Below are positions 1 to 9,543 of a stretch of DNA of 64,000 bases, in pieces (the stretch's first letter is position 1; each line of letters starts with the position of its first letter). Location of the stretch: NCBI RefSeq assembly GCF_007859935.1, contig NZ_SJPO01000002.1:372001-436000 (forward strand). The letters run 5' to 3'. The translations under genes were made by a program, and so were the position numbers. The notes below the pieces were generated by a model. It was not told where the DNA came from and made no database searches. It was given only the letters and a program-made list of their open reading frames with translations. Origin of the DNA: Posidoniimonas polymericola (lineage in GTDB: Bacteria; Planctomycetota; Planctomycetia; Pirellulales; Lacipirellulaceae).

Positions 1-1
1 C

Positions 2-2731
2 AACGGCTTCTCGGACATGACGCCGTCGCGCGTCATTTCGGGTTCTTACCAGATTTTGAAGGAGCAGGGTGGCCTGGCGACCAACCACCTGCAGATCGAC
101 AACGTGACCAGCGGCTCGGTCTTCCTCGTGGCGCGGATGTCGGAGTGGGCGTTCCGCGAAGATTCGCCAGAAGAGGCAGAGGAAGAGGTCCGATTCGGTT
201 TCCTCAATGACGATTCCGGGACGGGCGGCAGCACGATCACCGCCGAGATGATCATCCGCCGCGAGGCGTCCGGCGGCATCGAGCTGGCAGGCCGGGCCCT
301 CGGCCCTGGGGCGACCGCGGTTAGCAACACGGCCCCACTCGCCACGGATCAGATGTCGCCGTTCACTGCGGTGCTCGCGGTGGACCTCGACTCGTCGACC
401 TACAAGGTCTATTACAAGGACGGCTCAAATCCGTCCCAGGTGCTGGGGATTGGATCGATGTCGCCTTCGCGGGCGGCCAATTCCGTCCGACTGGCTGCAA
501 ATAACTTTTTCGCGAACGGGAACCTGGTAGGTATCGGGCCCTCGGACATCATCGAGGAGGAGTTCAATATTGACCGCCTCGCGTTGGCGACCACCAACCC
601 GCTAACCGATCTGCTGACGGTCAGCATCAACCGCGCCACCGGCGCGATGACGCTGGTTAACAGCACCGGCCAGGCGTTGCCGACGCTGCTGTCGTACTCG
701 ATTGAGTCGGCTGCCGGTGCGCTCGACGCGAGCGGCTGGAAGGCGGTCGCCGGCAATTACGACAGCGCCGGCAATGGCAGTGTCGACATCGACGGGACCT
801 GGAGTGTCGACACGACCACCGCCTACGTCCTTTCCGAGTCGGCCAACACGGCCAGCGGAGGAGCCCTCGCAGCCGGCCAGAGCGTCGTGCTCAACCAAAC
901 CGGCGACAGCGTATGGCTGCAGTCGCCGATCGAAGACATCGCGGTGACCCTCACCTTCGCAGGCGGCGTCAGCCGCACGGCGGACGTCATGTTCATGGGC
1001 AATGGCGGCAGCCGATTTGCTCTGGGAGACCTCAACTTTGATGGGCAGGTAACCGCCGCCGACTGGAGCACCCTGATCATGTTCAACGAGACCGACCTGA
1101 CCAGCCTGTCGCAGGTCGAGGCGTACCGTCGGGGCGACCTCGACGCCGACGGCGTCAACAGCATCCTGGACATCGGCGCCTTCAAGTCCGCCTACGACAC
1201 CGCCAACGGCTCCGGCGCATTCGCCGCGATGATCGCCGGCGTCCCGGAACCAGCCGCCACGCTGCTCGCAATCGGGGCGTTAACGCCACTCGCCCTGAGA
1301 CGCCGAACGGCGTCGCTGCTGGTGCTGCTGACGCTCGCCCTCGCCGGCCGCGGTGTCCAGGCCGGGATCCTCGAAGACTTCACCTTCAACGAGGTCGACG
1401 GCACGGCCCTCAATGAGGCGACCAACCTGATCAACCCGGACAACACCTGGACCGAAAACACGACCGACCTGACGCCCACAGCGGTCCTCGACAACAAGCT
1501 GCGGGTCACCAAGTTGAACGACTCGCTGGCTAGTAACTACCTGGACATTTCGAATGTCACGTCGGGCAAAGTTTGGCTCGTGGCCGAGATCTCCGGCTGG
1601 CACTTCTCATCGATTGTCGGACCGACGGAGTTCGACTCTGGCGAACTTGAAGAGTTCCGCTTCGACTTCCTCGACAACGACGACAACTCCGGCAGCACCA
1701 TCACTGCCGAGATGGAGATCGAGCGCAAGGCTGACGGCAGTATTGTGCTGCAGGGGCAGGCGCTCGGCGGCGGCAGCACCGTGTCGGGCACGACGCTGGG
1801 ACTGTCGCGGTCGACGCCGTTCACGATGGTCCTGGAATACGACGCAACGGCCAATGCCTACGAGATTTTCGGCAAGGACGGCGCCGGCTCGTTCGAGAGC
1901 TACGGCGCCGGCACAACCTCCGCCACCCGCGACGCCAACAGTGTCCGGTTCGCGGTTAACAACAGCATGGGCGGGACCGGCGAGTTCTTCGACCTCGACC
2001 GGATCTACGTCACCGACGAGTCGCCGATTGTCGACGTCCTCGACCCGCTGACGCTGCGGGTCAACACCACCACCGGTCAGATGTGGATCGTCAACAATTC
2101 AACCGCGGCGTACGCGTTCGATTCCTATCGGGTCAGCAGCGACACCGACGCCCTGCTGTCCGCCGACGCCAAGTGGTCGAGCCTGAGCGACCAGGGCGTC
2201 GACTCCGTCGACGGCGACGACGCCGACTCGATTGTTGGAAATGGCATTGGCGAGACCTGGGACGAGGCGGGCGGGGCCGGTCCTGGCGTGCTGGCCGAGT
2301 CGTTCCTGTTCGGCAGCTCTGAACTGTCGCCCAGCGAGATGCTGTCGCTCGGCCGTCCGATTGCGCCCGGCGTGTCGACCGGCCTGGAGTTCACCTACCG
2401 CCGCGCCGACACAGGCGCGCTGCAGACGGGCCTGCTAGAGTTTGTCACCGGCGGCGGACTGCAGGGGGATTTCAACAACGACGGCGTTGTTGACGCGGCC
2501 GACTACACGCTGTGGCGCGACAACGAGGGCGACCCGGACGAGTCGGCCATCGGCAACAACGGCGACGGGGGCGGCATCGGCCCAGGCGACTACCTCGTCT
2601 GGAAGAACAACTACGGCGCCGCGGCGTCCTCGGCGTCGGTCGCCGAGCAGGCGCCGGAGCCGGGGTGCCTGGTCCTCGCCGGGCTGGCGGGCGGCGTCCT
2701 CGCCCGCCAAAGGCGCGTCGCTCGACGCTGA
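2..2731 (+). CDS. Double PEP-CTERM/dockerin surface protein, 5'-partial fusion of two paralogues
   Basis: The frame is open to the left edge, so the start lies outside the window; the Met codon at 17 is internal. Residue numbers below count from it. Copy 1 has a beta-rich region (~1-200), an unnamed Gly-Tyr-Ser/Trp-type domain (~201-320), two dockerin-like loops (~337-400, starting GDLNFDGQVTAADW) and a PEP-CTERM tail (VPEPAATLLAIGAL then RRR, ~409-430). With no stop codon this runs into a second signal-peptide-like segment (TASLLVLLTLALAG, ending VQA, ~431-450). Copy 2 repeats the same order and ends with GDFNNDGVVDAADY and a second PEP-CTERM tail. The copies align clearly (IDNVTSGSVFLVA with ISNVTSGKVWLVA; GSTITAEMIIRR with GSTITAEMEIER). 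Copy 1 lacks about the first 30 or more residues, which fixes the partial call. The role is presumably surface display; no enzyme domain was recognised. It ends 5 bp from the convergent efflux gene. Confidence 0.85.
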   Translation, partial: NGFSDMTPSRVISGSYQILKEQGGLATNHLQIDNVTSGSVFLVARMSEWAFREDSPEEAEEEVRFGFLNDDSGTGGSTITAEMIIRREASGGIELAGRALGPGATAVSNTAPLATDQMSPFTAVLAVDLDSSTYKVYYKDGSNPSQVLGIGSMSPSRAANSVRLAANNFFANGNLVGIGPSDIIEEEFNIDRLALATTNPLTDLLTVSINRATGAMTLVNSTGQALPTLLSYSIESAAGALDASGWKAVAGNYDSAGNGSVDIDGTWSVDTTTAYVLSESANTASGGALAAGQSVVLNQTGDSVWLQSPIEDIAVTLTFAGGVSRTADVMFMGNGGSRFALGDLNFDGQVTAADWSTLIMFNETDLTSLSQVEAYRRGDLDADGVNSILDIGAFKSAYDTANGSGAFAAMIAGVPEPAATLLAIGALTPLALRRRTASLLVLLTLALAGRGVQAGILEDFTFNEVDGTALNEATNLINPDNTWTENTTDLTPTAVLDNKLRVTKLNDSLASNYLDISNVTSGKVWLVAEISGWHFSSIVGPTEFDSGELEEFRFDFLDNDDNSGSTITAEMEIERKADGSIVLQGQALGGGSTVSGTTLGLSRSTPFTMVLEYDATANAYEIFGKDGAGSFESYGAGTTSATRDANSVRFAVNNSMGGTGEFFDLDRIYVTDESPIVDVLDPLTLRVNTTTGQMWIVNNSTAAYAFDSYRVSSDTDALLSADAKWSSLSDQGVDSVDGDDADSIVGNGIGETWDEAGGAGPGVLAESFLFGSSELSPSEMLSLGRPIAPGVSTGLEFTYRRADTGALQTGLLEFVTGGGLQGDFNNDGVVDAADYTLWRDNEGDPDESAIGNNGDGGGIGPGDYLVWKNNYGAAASSASVAEQAPEPGCLVLAGLAGGVLARQRRVARR

Positions 2732-2736
2732 GTCGG

Positions 2737-4398
2737 TCAGAGCTCGCTAGGGTAGACGAGCGGAGCGTCTGCGTCCCGCGGCAGCAGGCGAATATCAACC
2801 GAGTCGGGCAGCTCGAGTTCGGACGCGTCGGCATCGAGCGGGTTGTTGTCGGGAACGGGCAGCGGCTCGGCGTCCGAGTCTTGCTCTCCCGTGTCGTCGG
2901 CGTCAAGAGAGCCGGTTGTCGTGACCGCGGAGGATGGCCGCATCGGCCAGCCGCCGCCGAGCGACCGGTAGATCTCGATCAGGTTCTGCGCGACTTGCCC
3001 CTTGGCCACCGCCGCCGACTCCTCCTGTTGAGTCTTGAAGTTTTGAACGTTGAACACGCGGTTGTAGTCGACCTGCCCCTCCTCGAGCGAGAAGAGAATC
3101 AGCTGGTTGGTCTCGTCGGCGGCCTTGGCGGCTTGAAGCTGGAAGTCGAGCCGCTCCTGCGAACGGAGGAACAGGTTGATGGCGTTCTCGGCCTCGAGGT
3201 TCGCCAGGAGCACCGATTGGCGGTACGCCGCCAGCAGCTGGAGGAACCGGGCCTCCTGTACGCCAACGTTGTTGACGATCCGGCCGTAGTTCAGCAGGTC
3301 CCACCGGAACGACGGGCCGATCGACGCGAAGAACGCGCCCTCGGTGAACAGCTGGTCGATCCGCCGGGAGCTCACTCCCGCGTTGCCGGATAGTGTGATG
3401 TGCGGGTAGAGGTCGGACTCGGCGATACCGATCAGCTCGCTCTGGGCGGCAAGCTGCCGTTCGGCGCGGCGGACATCGGGGCGGCGGAGCAGGGTCTGCG
3501 CGGGGATGCCGACGGCGATCTGTTGGGGCACGTCGGGGATCTCGCCCTTGCCCAGTAGCTCGGTGAGGTCCTCGGGCGGCACGCCTAGCAGCACGCAGAG
3601 CTGATTCTGCGATAGCCGCAGAGCCGACTCGAGCTGCGGCACGAACGACTGGGTCTGCGCGACGCTGCTCTTGGCCTGCTGCACGTCAATCTGGCTGACG
3701 TCTTGTTCTTCGAAGCGCGCCTCGACTATGTCGTAGGTCCGCTGCTGGTTGTCCACGTTGCGTCGGACCAGCTCCAGTCGGGCCTGGGTGGTGCGGATGT
3801 CGACGTAGGTTGCCGCGACGTCGGCGATCAGCGTCACCGCAACATCGCCGTAGTCGTAGATTGACGCGTCCAGGTCGGCGTCGGCGGCGGTGATGGCGCG
3901 GCGGTAGCGGCCCCAGAAGTCGAGCTCCCAGGCGAGACTGAACGAGTCGCTCCAGTTGCTGAACCGGCTGCCCGGGCCCGTGCCGGTCGACTTGTTGTAC
4001 GAGTAGCTGCCCGACAGCGACTGCTGCTGCGGGAAGTATTGGCCGACCGCGATCGCCCGCAGGCGGCGGGCCTCCAGCACGCGGGCGCCCGCCTCGCGGA
4101 GCGTAAGATTCTGGCTGTAGGCCTCGGCGATCAGATTGTTGAGCACCGGGTCGTTGAACGTGGTCCACCAGGCGGCGAGCTCGGCCGGGTCGTGGAGCAC
4201 CCGCTTGTCGTCGGCGTCGATCCAGTCGGGGGCGACCTCCACACAAGGCGTGCAGTACTCCGGTCCAACCTTGCAGTGGTTGGCCCAGTACTGTCGTGGG
4301 CTGGTGCAGCCCGCCAGCGAGACGCAGGCCGCCAGGCGGAGCACAATCGAGCACTGCCTGACGAGGGGAGTGGGTCGGGTTTTCTCTCGGCTGTTCAA
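2737..4398 (-). CDS. RND efflux outer-membrane factor lipoprotein (NodT/TolC family)
   Basis: Outer-membrane channel of a tripartite efflux pump. The N-terminus has a lipoprotein signal (LAACVSLAGC, lipobox LAGC), followed by a Cys-rich linker. Two outer-membrane-efflux repeats follow, starting at WWTTFNDPVLNNLIAEA and, in the second half, around AGVSSRRIDQLFTEGAFFAS. Their long amphipathic helices are typical of TolC-like proteins. At 553 residues it is slightly longer than most NodT proteins because of an acidic C-terminal extension (DADDTGEQDSDAE). The longest frame starts at a TTG codon with an AAGG-like site upstream; a GTG just before the hydrophobic core is an alternative, so the start is uncertain. 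It is divergent from the adaptor gene 365 bp away, which with the pump completes the tripartite set. Substrate unknown. Confidence 0.9.
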   Translation of the reverse strand: MNSREKTRPTPLVRQCSIVLRLAACVSLAGCTSPRQYWANHCKVGPEYCTPCVEVAPDWIDADDKRVLHDPAELAAWWTTFNDPVLNNLIAEAYSQNLTLREAGARVLEARRLRAIAVGQYFPQQQSLSGSYSYNKSTGTGPGSRFSNWSDSFSLAWELDFWGRYRRAITAADADLDASIYDYGDVAVTLIADVAATYVDIRTTQARLELVRRNVDNQQRTYDIVEARFEEQDVSQIDVQQAKSSVAQTQSFVPQLESALRLSQNQLCVLLGVPPEDLTELLGKGEIPDVPQQIAVGIPAQTLLRRPDVRRAERQLAAQSELIGIAESDLYPHITLSGNAGVSSRRIDQLFTEGAFFASIGPSFRWDLLNYGRIVNNVGVQEARFLQLLAAYRQSVLLANLEAENAINLFLRSQERLDFQLQAAKAADETNQLILFSLEEGQVDYNRVFNVQNFKTQQEESAAVAKGQVAQNLIEIYRSLGGGWPMRPSSAVTTTGSLDADDTGEQDSDAEPLPVPDNNPLDADASELELPDSVDIRLLPRDADAPLVYPSEL

Positions 4399-4763
4399 CG
4401 GGCGCCCTTGGTCTATAAATCCGGCAAGCGGTGGCGAGGCCGTTCTCGCGTAGCGCTCGGCATCTCCCGTAGCATCGGCGTTAGCGGTGCAACCAGTGCG
4501 ACCGGACCTGGGCGGCTTCTGGTCCTCGGCGGGTCGGCGGCCCGTTCCACCGTCAAAATCGCTACAGCTTTCGGTTGGAGCCCTGGGTTCTGGCCCCGGG
4601 CTCTTGGGTCGGCGGGCCTAGCTGCGGGAAAACGTCGAAGAAAAGTGCAGCTTTTCGCCCGGATTTCCGAGGCCGCCGGGCGGCTTTGGGGTTGGGATAC
4701 TGGCTACAATGGCAGGTCTGACACGACGGGCGTGCTGGAGTTAATGCGGTCCGAAGAGCAAGA
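4399..4763. promoter_or_regulatory. Divergent intergenic region of the efflux locus
   Basis: No gene is visible between the outer-membrane factor (minus) and the adaptor (plus). A TACAAT hexamer at 4705-4710 sits 53 bp before the adaptor start and could be a -10 box; no convincing -35 partner lies at 16-18 bp. A GGAGCCCTGGGTTCTGGCCC-like G/C-rich stretch lies near 4575-4615. No regulator gene adjoins the locus. Confidence 0.25.
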
Positions 4764-6008
4764 ATGCCAACTTCTAGTGAAAAATCAGGGCGCCTGGCCG
4801 GGGTCCTCCTGCGTAGTCTGTTGCCGCTCGCCATCCTGGCGGGCGGCTGGTTTGGGTATGTGCGGCTATCGGTTGAAACGGTCAAAGAGCAGCCCGAGGC
4901 CGAGGAGAAGCGGACCCTCCGCACCCGCGTGGCGTCGGTGGAGCCTACCAGCTACCCGATCGCGGTCGAAACCAACGCGGTCGTGCAGTCGCACAACCAG
5001 GTGGTGCTGGCTGCAGAGGTCGCCGGGGCGGTTACGCGAGTGAGCCCCAAATTCGAGGTGGGCGCCTACTTCTCAGAGGGCGATATCTTGGTGGAGATCG
5101 ATCCCCGGAACTACGCCTCGGCGCGGGCCATCGCCAAGAGTCGGCTCCAGGCGGCCAAGTCCGCGCTGGATCTCGCCAAACTCGACGAGAAGCGGAAGCT
5201 GCGACTGATAGAACGCAACGCCGTGTCGGGCGCCGAGGTGGACGTCGCCTCCGCCACCCGCGAGCAGGCCGAGGCCGACGTCGAGCTCGCGCAGGCGGAG
5301 CTCGAGCGGACGGAGCTCGATCTGAAACGAACCAAGGTGGCCGCGCCGTTCGACGGGCGTGTGCGAACCAAGAACATCGGACTGGGGCAGATGGCCAACG
5401 CCAACACCCCGCTCGGCGAGATCTTCGCAATCGACTTCGCCGAGGTGCGCCTGCCGATCTCCGCCCAGCAGCGGCGGTTTCTCGAGCTTCCTGAGGTCGA
5501 GGGTGACCCCGCGGTGAGGGTGGTGCTGCGGGACGCCATCAGCCGGTCTGTCGAGACAACCTGGCCGGCCCGGATCGTGCGTACCGAGGGGGTTCTGGAC
5601 GCGGACTCGCGGGACATGTTCGCGATAGCGCGGGTCGACGACCCGTTCGGCCTGGAGTCGGGCCTGCCGCCGCTGCGGATTGGTCAGCCGGTGGTCGCGT
5701 CGATCGACGGGGTCGTGCTGCGGGACGTAGTAGCGCTGCCGCGTGCGGCCGTGCGGCAACTCGACAAGATTGTGCTGGTCAAGCAAGACGGGCAGACGCT
5801 GCTGCCGATGACGATCGAGCCCGTGTGGTCCGACGCCCAGCACGTTGTGGTGACGGCGTCGGCGATCCCCGACGGCACCTGGTTGGCCACCACTCCCATG
5901 ATTTACACGCCGGAAGGGACGGTCGTCGAGGTGATCGAGGACCAGGCGTCGCCGATGGCGGTGGCCGAGTCTTGCTCGCCGGCCAAAGAAGAGCGGTCGA
6001 CCAACTAA
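4764..6008 (+). CDS. RND efflux periplasmic adaptor subunit (HlyD/MFP family)
   Basis: Membrane-fusion protein linking the inner-membrane RND pump to the outer-membrane factor. Residues ~10-30 form a single N-terminal membrane anchor (LLRSLLPLAILAGGWFGYV). Then come a split lipoyl/barrel-sandwich domain (VVLAAEVAGAVTRVSPKFEV and the returning strand VAAPFDGRVRTKNIGLGQ), a coiled-coil hairpin between them (~115-185, rich in Ala/Glu/Leu heptads), a beta-barrel domain and a C-terminal membrane-proximal domain. The length of 414 residues is normal. The stop is 6 bp from the start of the pump gene, so the two are almost certainly co-transcribed. The ribosome-binding site is a weak GAAGAG. Confidence 0.93.
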   Translation: MPTSSEKSGRLAGVLLRSLLPLAILAGGWFGYVRLSVETVKEQPEAEEKRTLRTRVASVEPTSYPIAVETNAVVQSHNQVVLAAEVAGAVTRVSPKFEVGAYFSEGDILVEIDPRNYASARAIAKSRLQAAKSALDLAKLDEKRKLRLIERNAVSGAEVDVASATREQAEADVELAQAELERTELDLKRTKVAAPFDGRVRTKNIGLGQMANANTPLGEIFAIDFAEVRLPISAQQRRFLELPEVEGDPAVRVVLRDAISRSVETTWPARIVRTEGVLDADSRDMFAIARVDDPFGLESGLPPLRIGQPVVASIDGVVLRDVVALPRAAVRQLDKIVLVKQDGQTLLPMTIEPVWSDAQHVVVTASAIPDGTWLATTPMIYTPEGTVVEVIEDQASPMAVAESCSPAKEERSTN

Positions 6009-6014
6009 AGCAAG

Positions 6015-9000
6015 ATGATCCGCTGGTTCACAAATAACGGCATCGCGGCCAACTTCTTGATGCTCGCCATCTTGGTCGCTGGCGTGTACACCGCCGCATT
6101 TGAAATCCCACTGGAGGTCTCGCCGGAGCGGAACTTCGAGTCGGTCATCATCGAGATGAACTACCGCGGCGGGACCGCCAAGGACATCGAGCGGGCGATC
6201 CTCATCCCGATTGAGGAGGCCCTAGAAGGCGTCGATGGAATCCGCGAGATGAACGCTGATGGCTCGAATGGCAGGGCCTGGTTCTTCCTCAACGCCGAGC
6301 CGGGCGCCGACCTGCGGGCGCTGATGGACGACGTCACTGCTCGGATCGACACCATCACCACCTTTCCCGACGAGACCGAACGCCCCCGGGTGTTCATCCC
6401 GGACTCGTCCAACTGGTGGGAGGTGCTGACGGTGGCGGTCACCGGTGAGCTGGGCCCGCGCGAGCTGCGCGAGGTTGCCCGCCGGGTGCAGGAGGACCTG
6501 CTTGCCCTCCCCGGGGTCAGCCGCGCCAACTTGCAGGGAGACCGCCGGTACGAGATCTCGGTCGAGGCCGACACCGAGAGGCTGCTCTCCTACGGCCTCA
6601 GCTTCCAAGATCTGGCCGACGCGATTCGTGAGTTCTCGATCGACCTGCCGGCCGGTTCGATCGACAGCGCCAGCGGCACATTCATCGTTCGCACCCGCGG
6701 GCAGGCGTACTCCGAGCAAGAATTTAGCAAGGTGCCGATCCGGTCGGCTAATGGCTCGGACGTGCTGCTCGGAGAGGTCGCGACCGTCGTTGACGGTTTC
6801 GAAGAGGGCGAGAAGATCGTCGAGTTCAATGGGCAGCCTGCGCTCTATGTCGAAGTGATGCGGACCGGCAAGGAAAACGCGATTGATATTTCGAACAAGG
6901 TCAACGAGTACGTCCGCTCTGCCCGGTCGAGGTTTCCCGAAGGCATCAACCTGTACGTGTGGGACGACGAGTCGGTGTCGATCCGCGGGCGGCTCAACAC
7001 GCTGATCCAGTCGCTCCTGCAGGGGAGCGTGCTGGTCATGCTGCTCCTGGGGCTGTTCCTCCGTCCGGCGCTCGCGTTCTGGATTGTCATCGGCATCCCG
7101 GTCGGCTTCGCCGGCGGTGTGCTGCTGATGCCTTGGTTTGGAGTCACCGCGAACGTCATGAGCCTGTTCGGGTTCATTATCGTCGTCGGCATCGTTGTCG
7201 ACGACGCCATCGTGACCGGCGAGAACGTCTACCTGAAGATGAGCAACGGTGTGCCCCCGCTCGAGGCGGCGATCACCGGCACCGAGGAGGTCGCCACGCC
7301 GGTTACTTTCGGAGCGCTGACCACCATCGTGGCGTTCGTGCCACTGATGTTCTTCGAGGGCTCGTGGGGCGACTTTGCCAGCCAAGTGCCGCCGATCGTC
7401 GGCCCGGTGCTGATGTTCTCGCTGATCGAGTCGAAGCTGATCCTGCCGGCCCACCTCAAGCACCTGCGTCCCGTGCCAAGGGACAACTTTATCACGCGGT
7501 TCCAGTCGGGCGTCGCCCGGGGGCTGGAAGTGTTCATCGAGCGTTGCTACCAGCCAATCCTTGAAACAGCCGTGCGTCACCGGGCGTCGGTGGCGGCGGC
7601 GTTCGTGGCGGCAGCGTTGCTGATGACCGGGTACTGCGTGGGGGGGCGGATGGAGTTTATCTCGTTCCCGAGCGTCGATCGGGGCCGGATCTCTGCCTCG
7701 CTCGACATGCCCGACGACACCCCAATAGAGGTGACCAACCAGTACATCGGACGAGTCGAGCGCGCTCTGCTGGAGCTTAGTAGGGAGTACGTCGACCCCG
7801 GGACCGGCGAGTCGATGGTGCAGAACATCTCGAAGCTGGTCGGCGCCGCCAGGATCCACCGCGACTTCGACAAGTCGAGGGGCGCGATCGCATTCGAGGT
7901 GCTGCCCCCGTCGGCCCGCACCACTCCGGGACCCACGAACAGTGAGCTGGTCAACCGCTGGACCGAGCTGGTCGGGCCGATCCCTGAAGCGACCGAGTTC
8001 CGCGTCCGCTCCGACCCCAGCATCCGCAACGACCGGGACTTCGACAGCGAAAACCTGAACATCGAGCTCCGCGGGCCGATGTCCGACGAGAAGGCCAACG
8101 TCGCCCGCGAGATCCGCAAGATCCTGCAGCAGTACGAGGGCTTTAGCTCGACCTGGGCGAACATCAACATGGGGCAGGACGAGCTCGAGCTGACCATGAA
8201 GCCGATGGGGGCGGAGCTTGGGCTCACGCAGCAGCTGCTGGCCGAACAGATCCGCCAAGCGTTCTTCGGCGAGGAGGCGCAACGCGTGCAACGCGGCGTT
8301 GACGATATCCGGGTCATGGTGCGGCTGCCTCGGCGACAACGCGAGTCGCTGCACACGCTCGACGAGCTGCGGGTGCGCACGCCGCGCGGGGCGAGCGTAC
8401 CGCTATCGACTGTGGCGGAGGTCTCGTTCACAAAGGCGCCGTCGTCGGTGCAGCGCAAGGGGGGCGCCGAGATCCTGCGGATTGGGGCCCAGCCGGCGGG
8501 CGAGGCGGTGGACGTGCTGGGGATCGCCGCCGAGATCAATCCGCAGATCGAGAAGCTCTGCTACCCGTACGGCTACACCTTCCAGTACGTCGGTTACGTC
8601 GCCGAGGCGTCTGCGGCCCGGCGGCAGACCATCCTGGGGGCGCTGGTGCTCGCGTTCGTGCTTTACGGGCTGCTCGCGATCGCTCTCAAGTCGCTAGGGC
8701 AGCCGCTGATCGTAATGATCGCCGTGCCGTTCGCGATCATTGGGGCGTTGCTCGGCCATATAGCGCTCGGCATCACGCCGTCCTACCTGTCGGTGTTCGG
8801 CATGCTGGCGCTGGCGGGCGTCTCGGTGAACGACACGCTGGTGATGGTCGACTACGTGAACCAACGGCTTGCCCAGGGGGAGAGCCTGCGGCAGGCGGCC
8901 CTGCAGGCCGGAGCACGGCGGTTCCGGCCGATCATGCTGACCTCCGTCACGACGTTTGTCGGCCTGGTGCCGCTGATGCTCGACGACTCGGTGCAGGCTC

Positions 9001-9197
9001 AGTTTCTGATTCCGATGGCGGTGTCGCTAGCGTTCGGCGTGGTTTTCGCAACGCTCGTGTCGCTCTTGCTGATCCCGTGCACGCTGCTGCTGACCGAGGA
9101 CTGCCTACTGAAGCTGGCAGCTGCGAAGCGGTGGTACGTGCGACCGTTCGCTTCAGACAGCAATCTCGCAGACCGCGAGCTGTCGAGTGGCCATTAG
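6015..9197 (+). CDS. RND-family efflux permease (AcrB/MexB-like)
   Basis: Proton-driven inner-membrane exporter, 1060 residues, a normal length for the hydrophobe/amphiphile or heavy-metal RND class. TM1 is at the N-terminus (ANFLMLAILVAGVY), followed by the first porter domain, a TM2-6 bundle with the proton-relay motif VVDDAI in TM4, a second porter domain, and a C-terminal bundle with VSVNDTLVMVDYVN. The paired Asp residues of TM4 are present, so it should be functional. It lies 6 bp after the adaptor and forms an operon with it; the outer-membrane factor is divergent. Substrate cannot be deduced. The sequence looks closer to the MdtBC/cation-type branch than to AcrB proper, but that is an impression. 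Confidence 0.94.
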   Translation: MIRWFTNNGIAANFLMLAILVAGVYTAAFEIPLEVSPERNFESVIIEMNYRGGTAKDIERAILIPIEEALEGVDGIREMNADGSNGRAWFFLNAEPGADLRALMDDVTARIDTITTFPDETERPRVFIPDSSNWWEVLTVAVTGELGPRELREVARRVQEDLLALPGVSRANLQGDRRYEISVEADTERLLSYGLSFQDLADAIREFSIDLPAGSIDSASGTFIVRTRGQAYSEQEFSKVPIRSANGSDVLLGEVATVVDGFEEGEKIVEFNGQPALYVEVMRTGKENAIDISNKVNEYVRSARSRFPEGINLYVWDDESVSIRGRLNTLIQSLLQGSVLVMLLLGLFLRPALAFWIVIGIPVGFAGGVLLMPWFGVTANVMSLFGFIIVVGIVVDDAIVTGENVYLKMSNGVPPLEAAITGTEEVATPVTFGALTTIVAFVPLMFFEGSWGDFASQVPPIVGPVLMFSLIESKLILPAHLKHLRPVPRDNFITRFQSGVARGLEVFIERCYQPILETAVRHRASVAAAFVAAALLMTGYCVGGRMEFISFPSVDRGRISASLDMPDDTPIEVTNQYIGRVERALLELSREYVDPGTGESMVQNISKLVGAARIHRDFDKSRGAIAFEVLPPSARTTPGPTNSELVNRWTELVGPIPEATEFRVRSDPSIRNDRDFDSENLNIELRGPMSDEKANVAREIRKILQQYEGFSSTWANINMGQDELELTMKPMGAELGLTQQLLAEQIRQAFFGEEAQRVQRGVDDIRVMVRLPRRQRESLHTLDELRVRTPRGASVPLSTVAEVSFTKAPSSVQRKGGAEILRIGAQPAGEAVDVLGIAAEINPQIEKLCYPYGYTFQYVGYVAEASAARRQTILGALVLAFVLYGLLAIALKSLGQPLIVMIAVPFAIIGALLGHIALGITPSYLSVFGMLALAGVSVNDTLVMVDYVNQRLAQGESLRQAALQAGARRFRPIMLTSVTTFVGLVPLMLDDSVQAQFLIPMAVSLAFGVVFATLVSLLLIPCTLLLTEDCLLKLAAAKRWYVRPFASDSNLADRELSSGH

Positions 9198-9543
9198 TCA
9201 CGGTCGACCGAGCGGCATATGCTCTTCGTCCGCCGCGTCGCGCACCCTCCGATCGCGACTGATAAGACTCACCCCGCCCCTCTTTCACTCCGCTAGTGGA
9301 CGAGCTTTGACCGCCTGCTGTTCAGGTTGGCTTCTCTTCGACCAGGTTCGGGAATCGCGATGCTGACACGCTAGACAAACCTGTCGGGGTCAGAAGAGAA
9401 TCAGCTCACTGACTCGCCGATTAGGGCCCTCAACACTGGGCGTGACCGACCGCATTCTCTGTCGGCGTACGAGTTCAGCAAAAAGGCCTTCGACCGACGC
9501 AGGCCGGAGCCGACCCGCTGCGACAGAGATCTCGAAAGGCGTT
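9198..9543. other. Intergenic region, no gene seen
   Basis: 346 bp between the efflux pump and the chemotaxis-type hybrid kinase. The downstream reading frame stays open back to 9442, but its residues before 9544 are Arg/Ser-rich and unlike the CheB family. The GAAAGG site just before the ATG at 9544 marks the real start. No terminator hairpin or clear promoter was found. Confidence 0.4.

Noticed and set aside
6222..8354. 710-codon antisense frame over the RND pump
   Set aside because: Shadow of a clearly homologous pump gene; His/Arg/Asp-rich nonsense composition.
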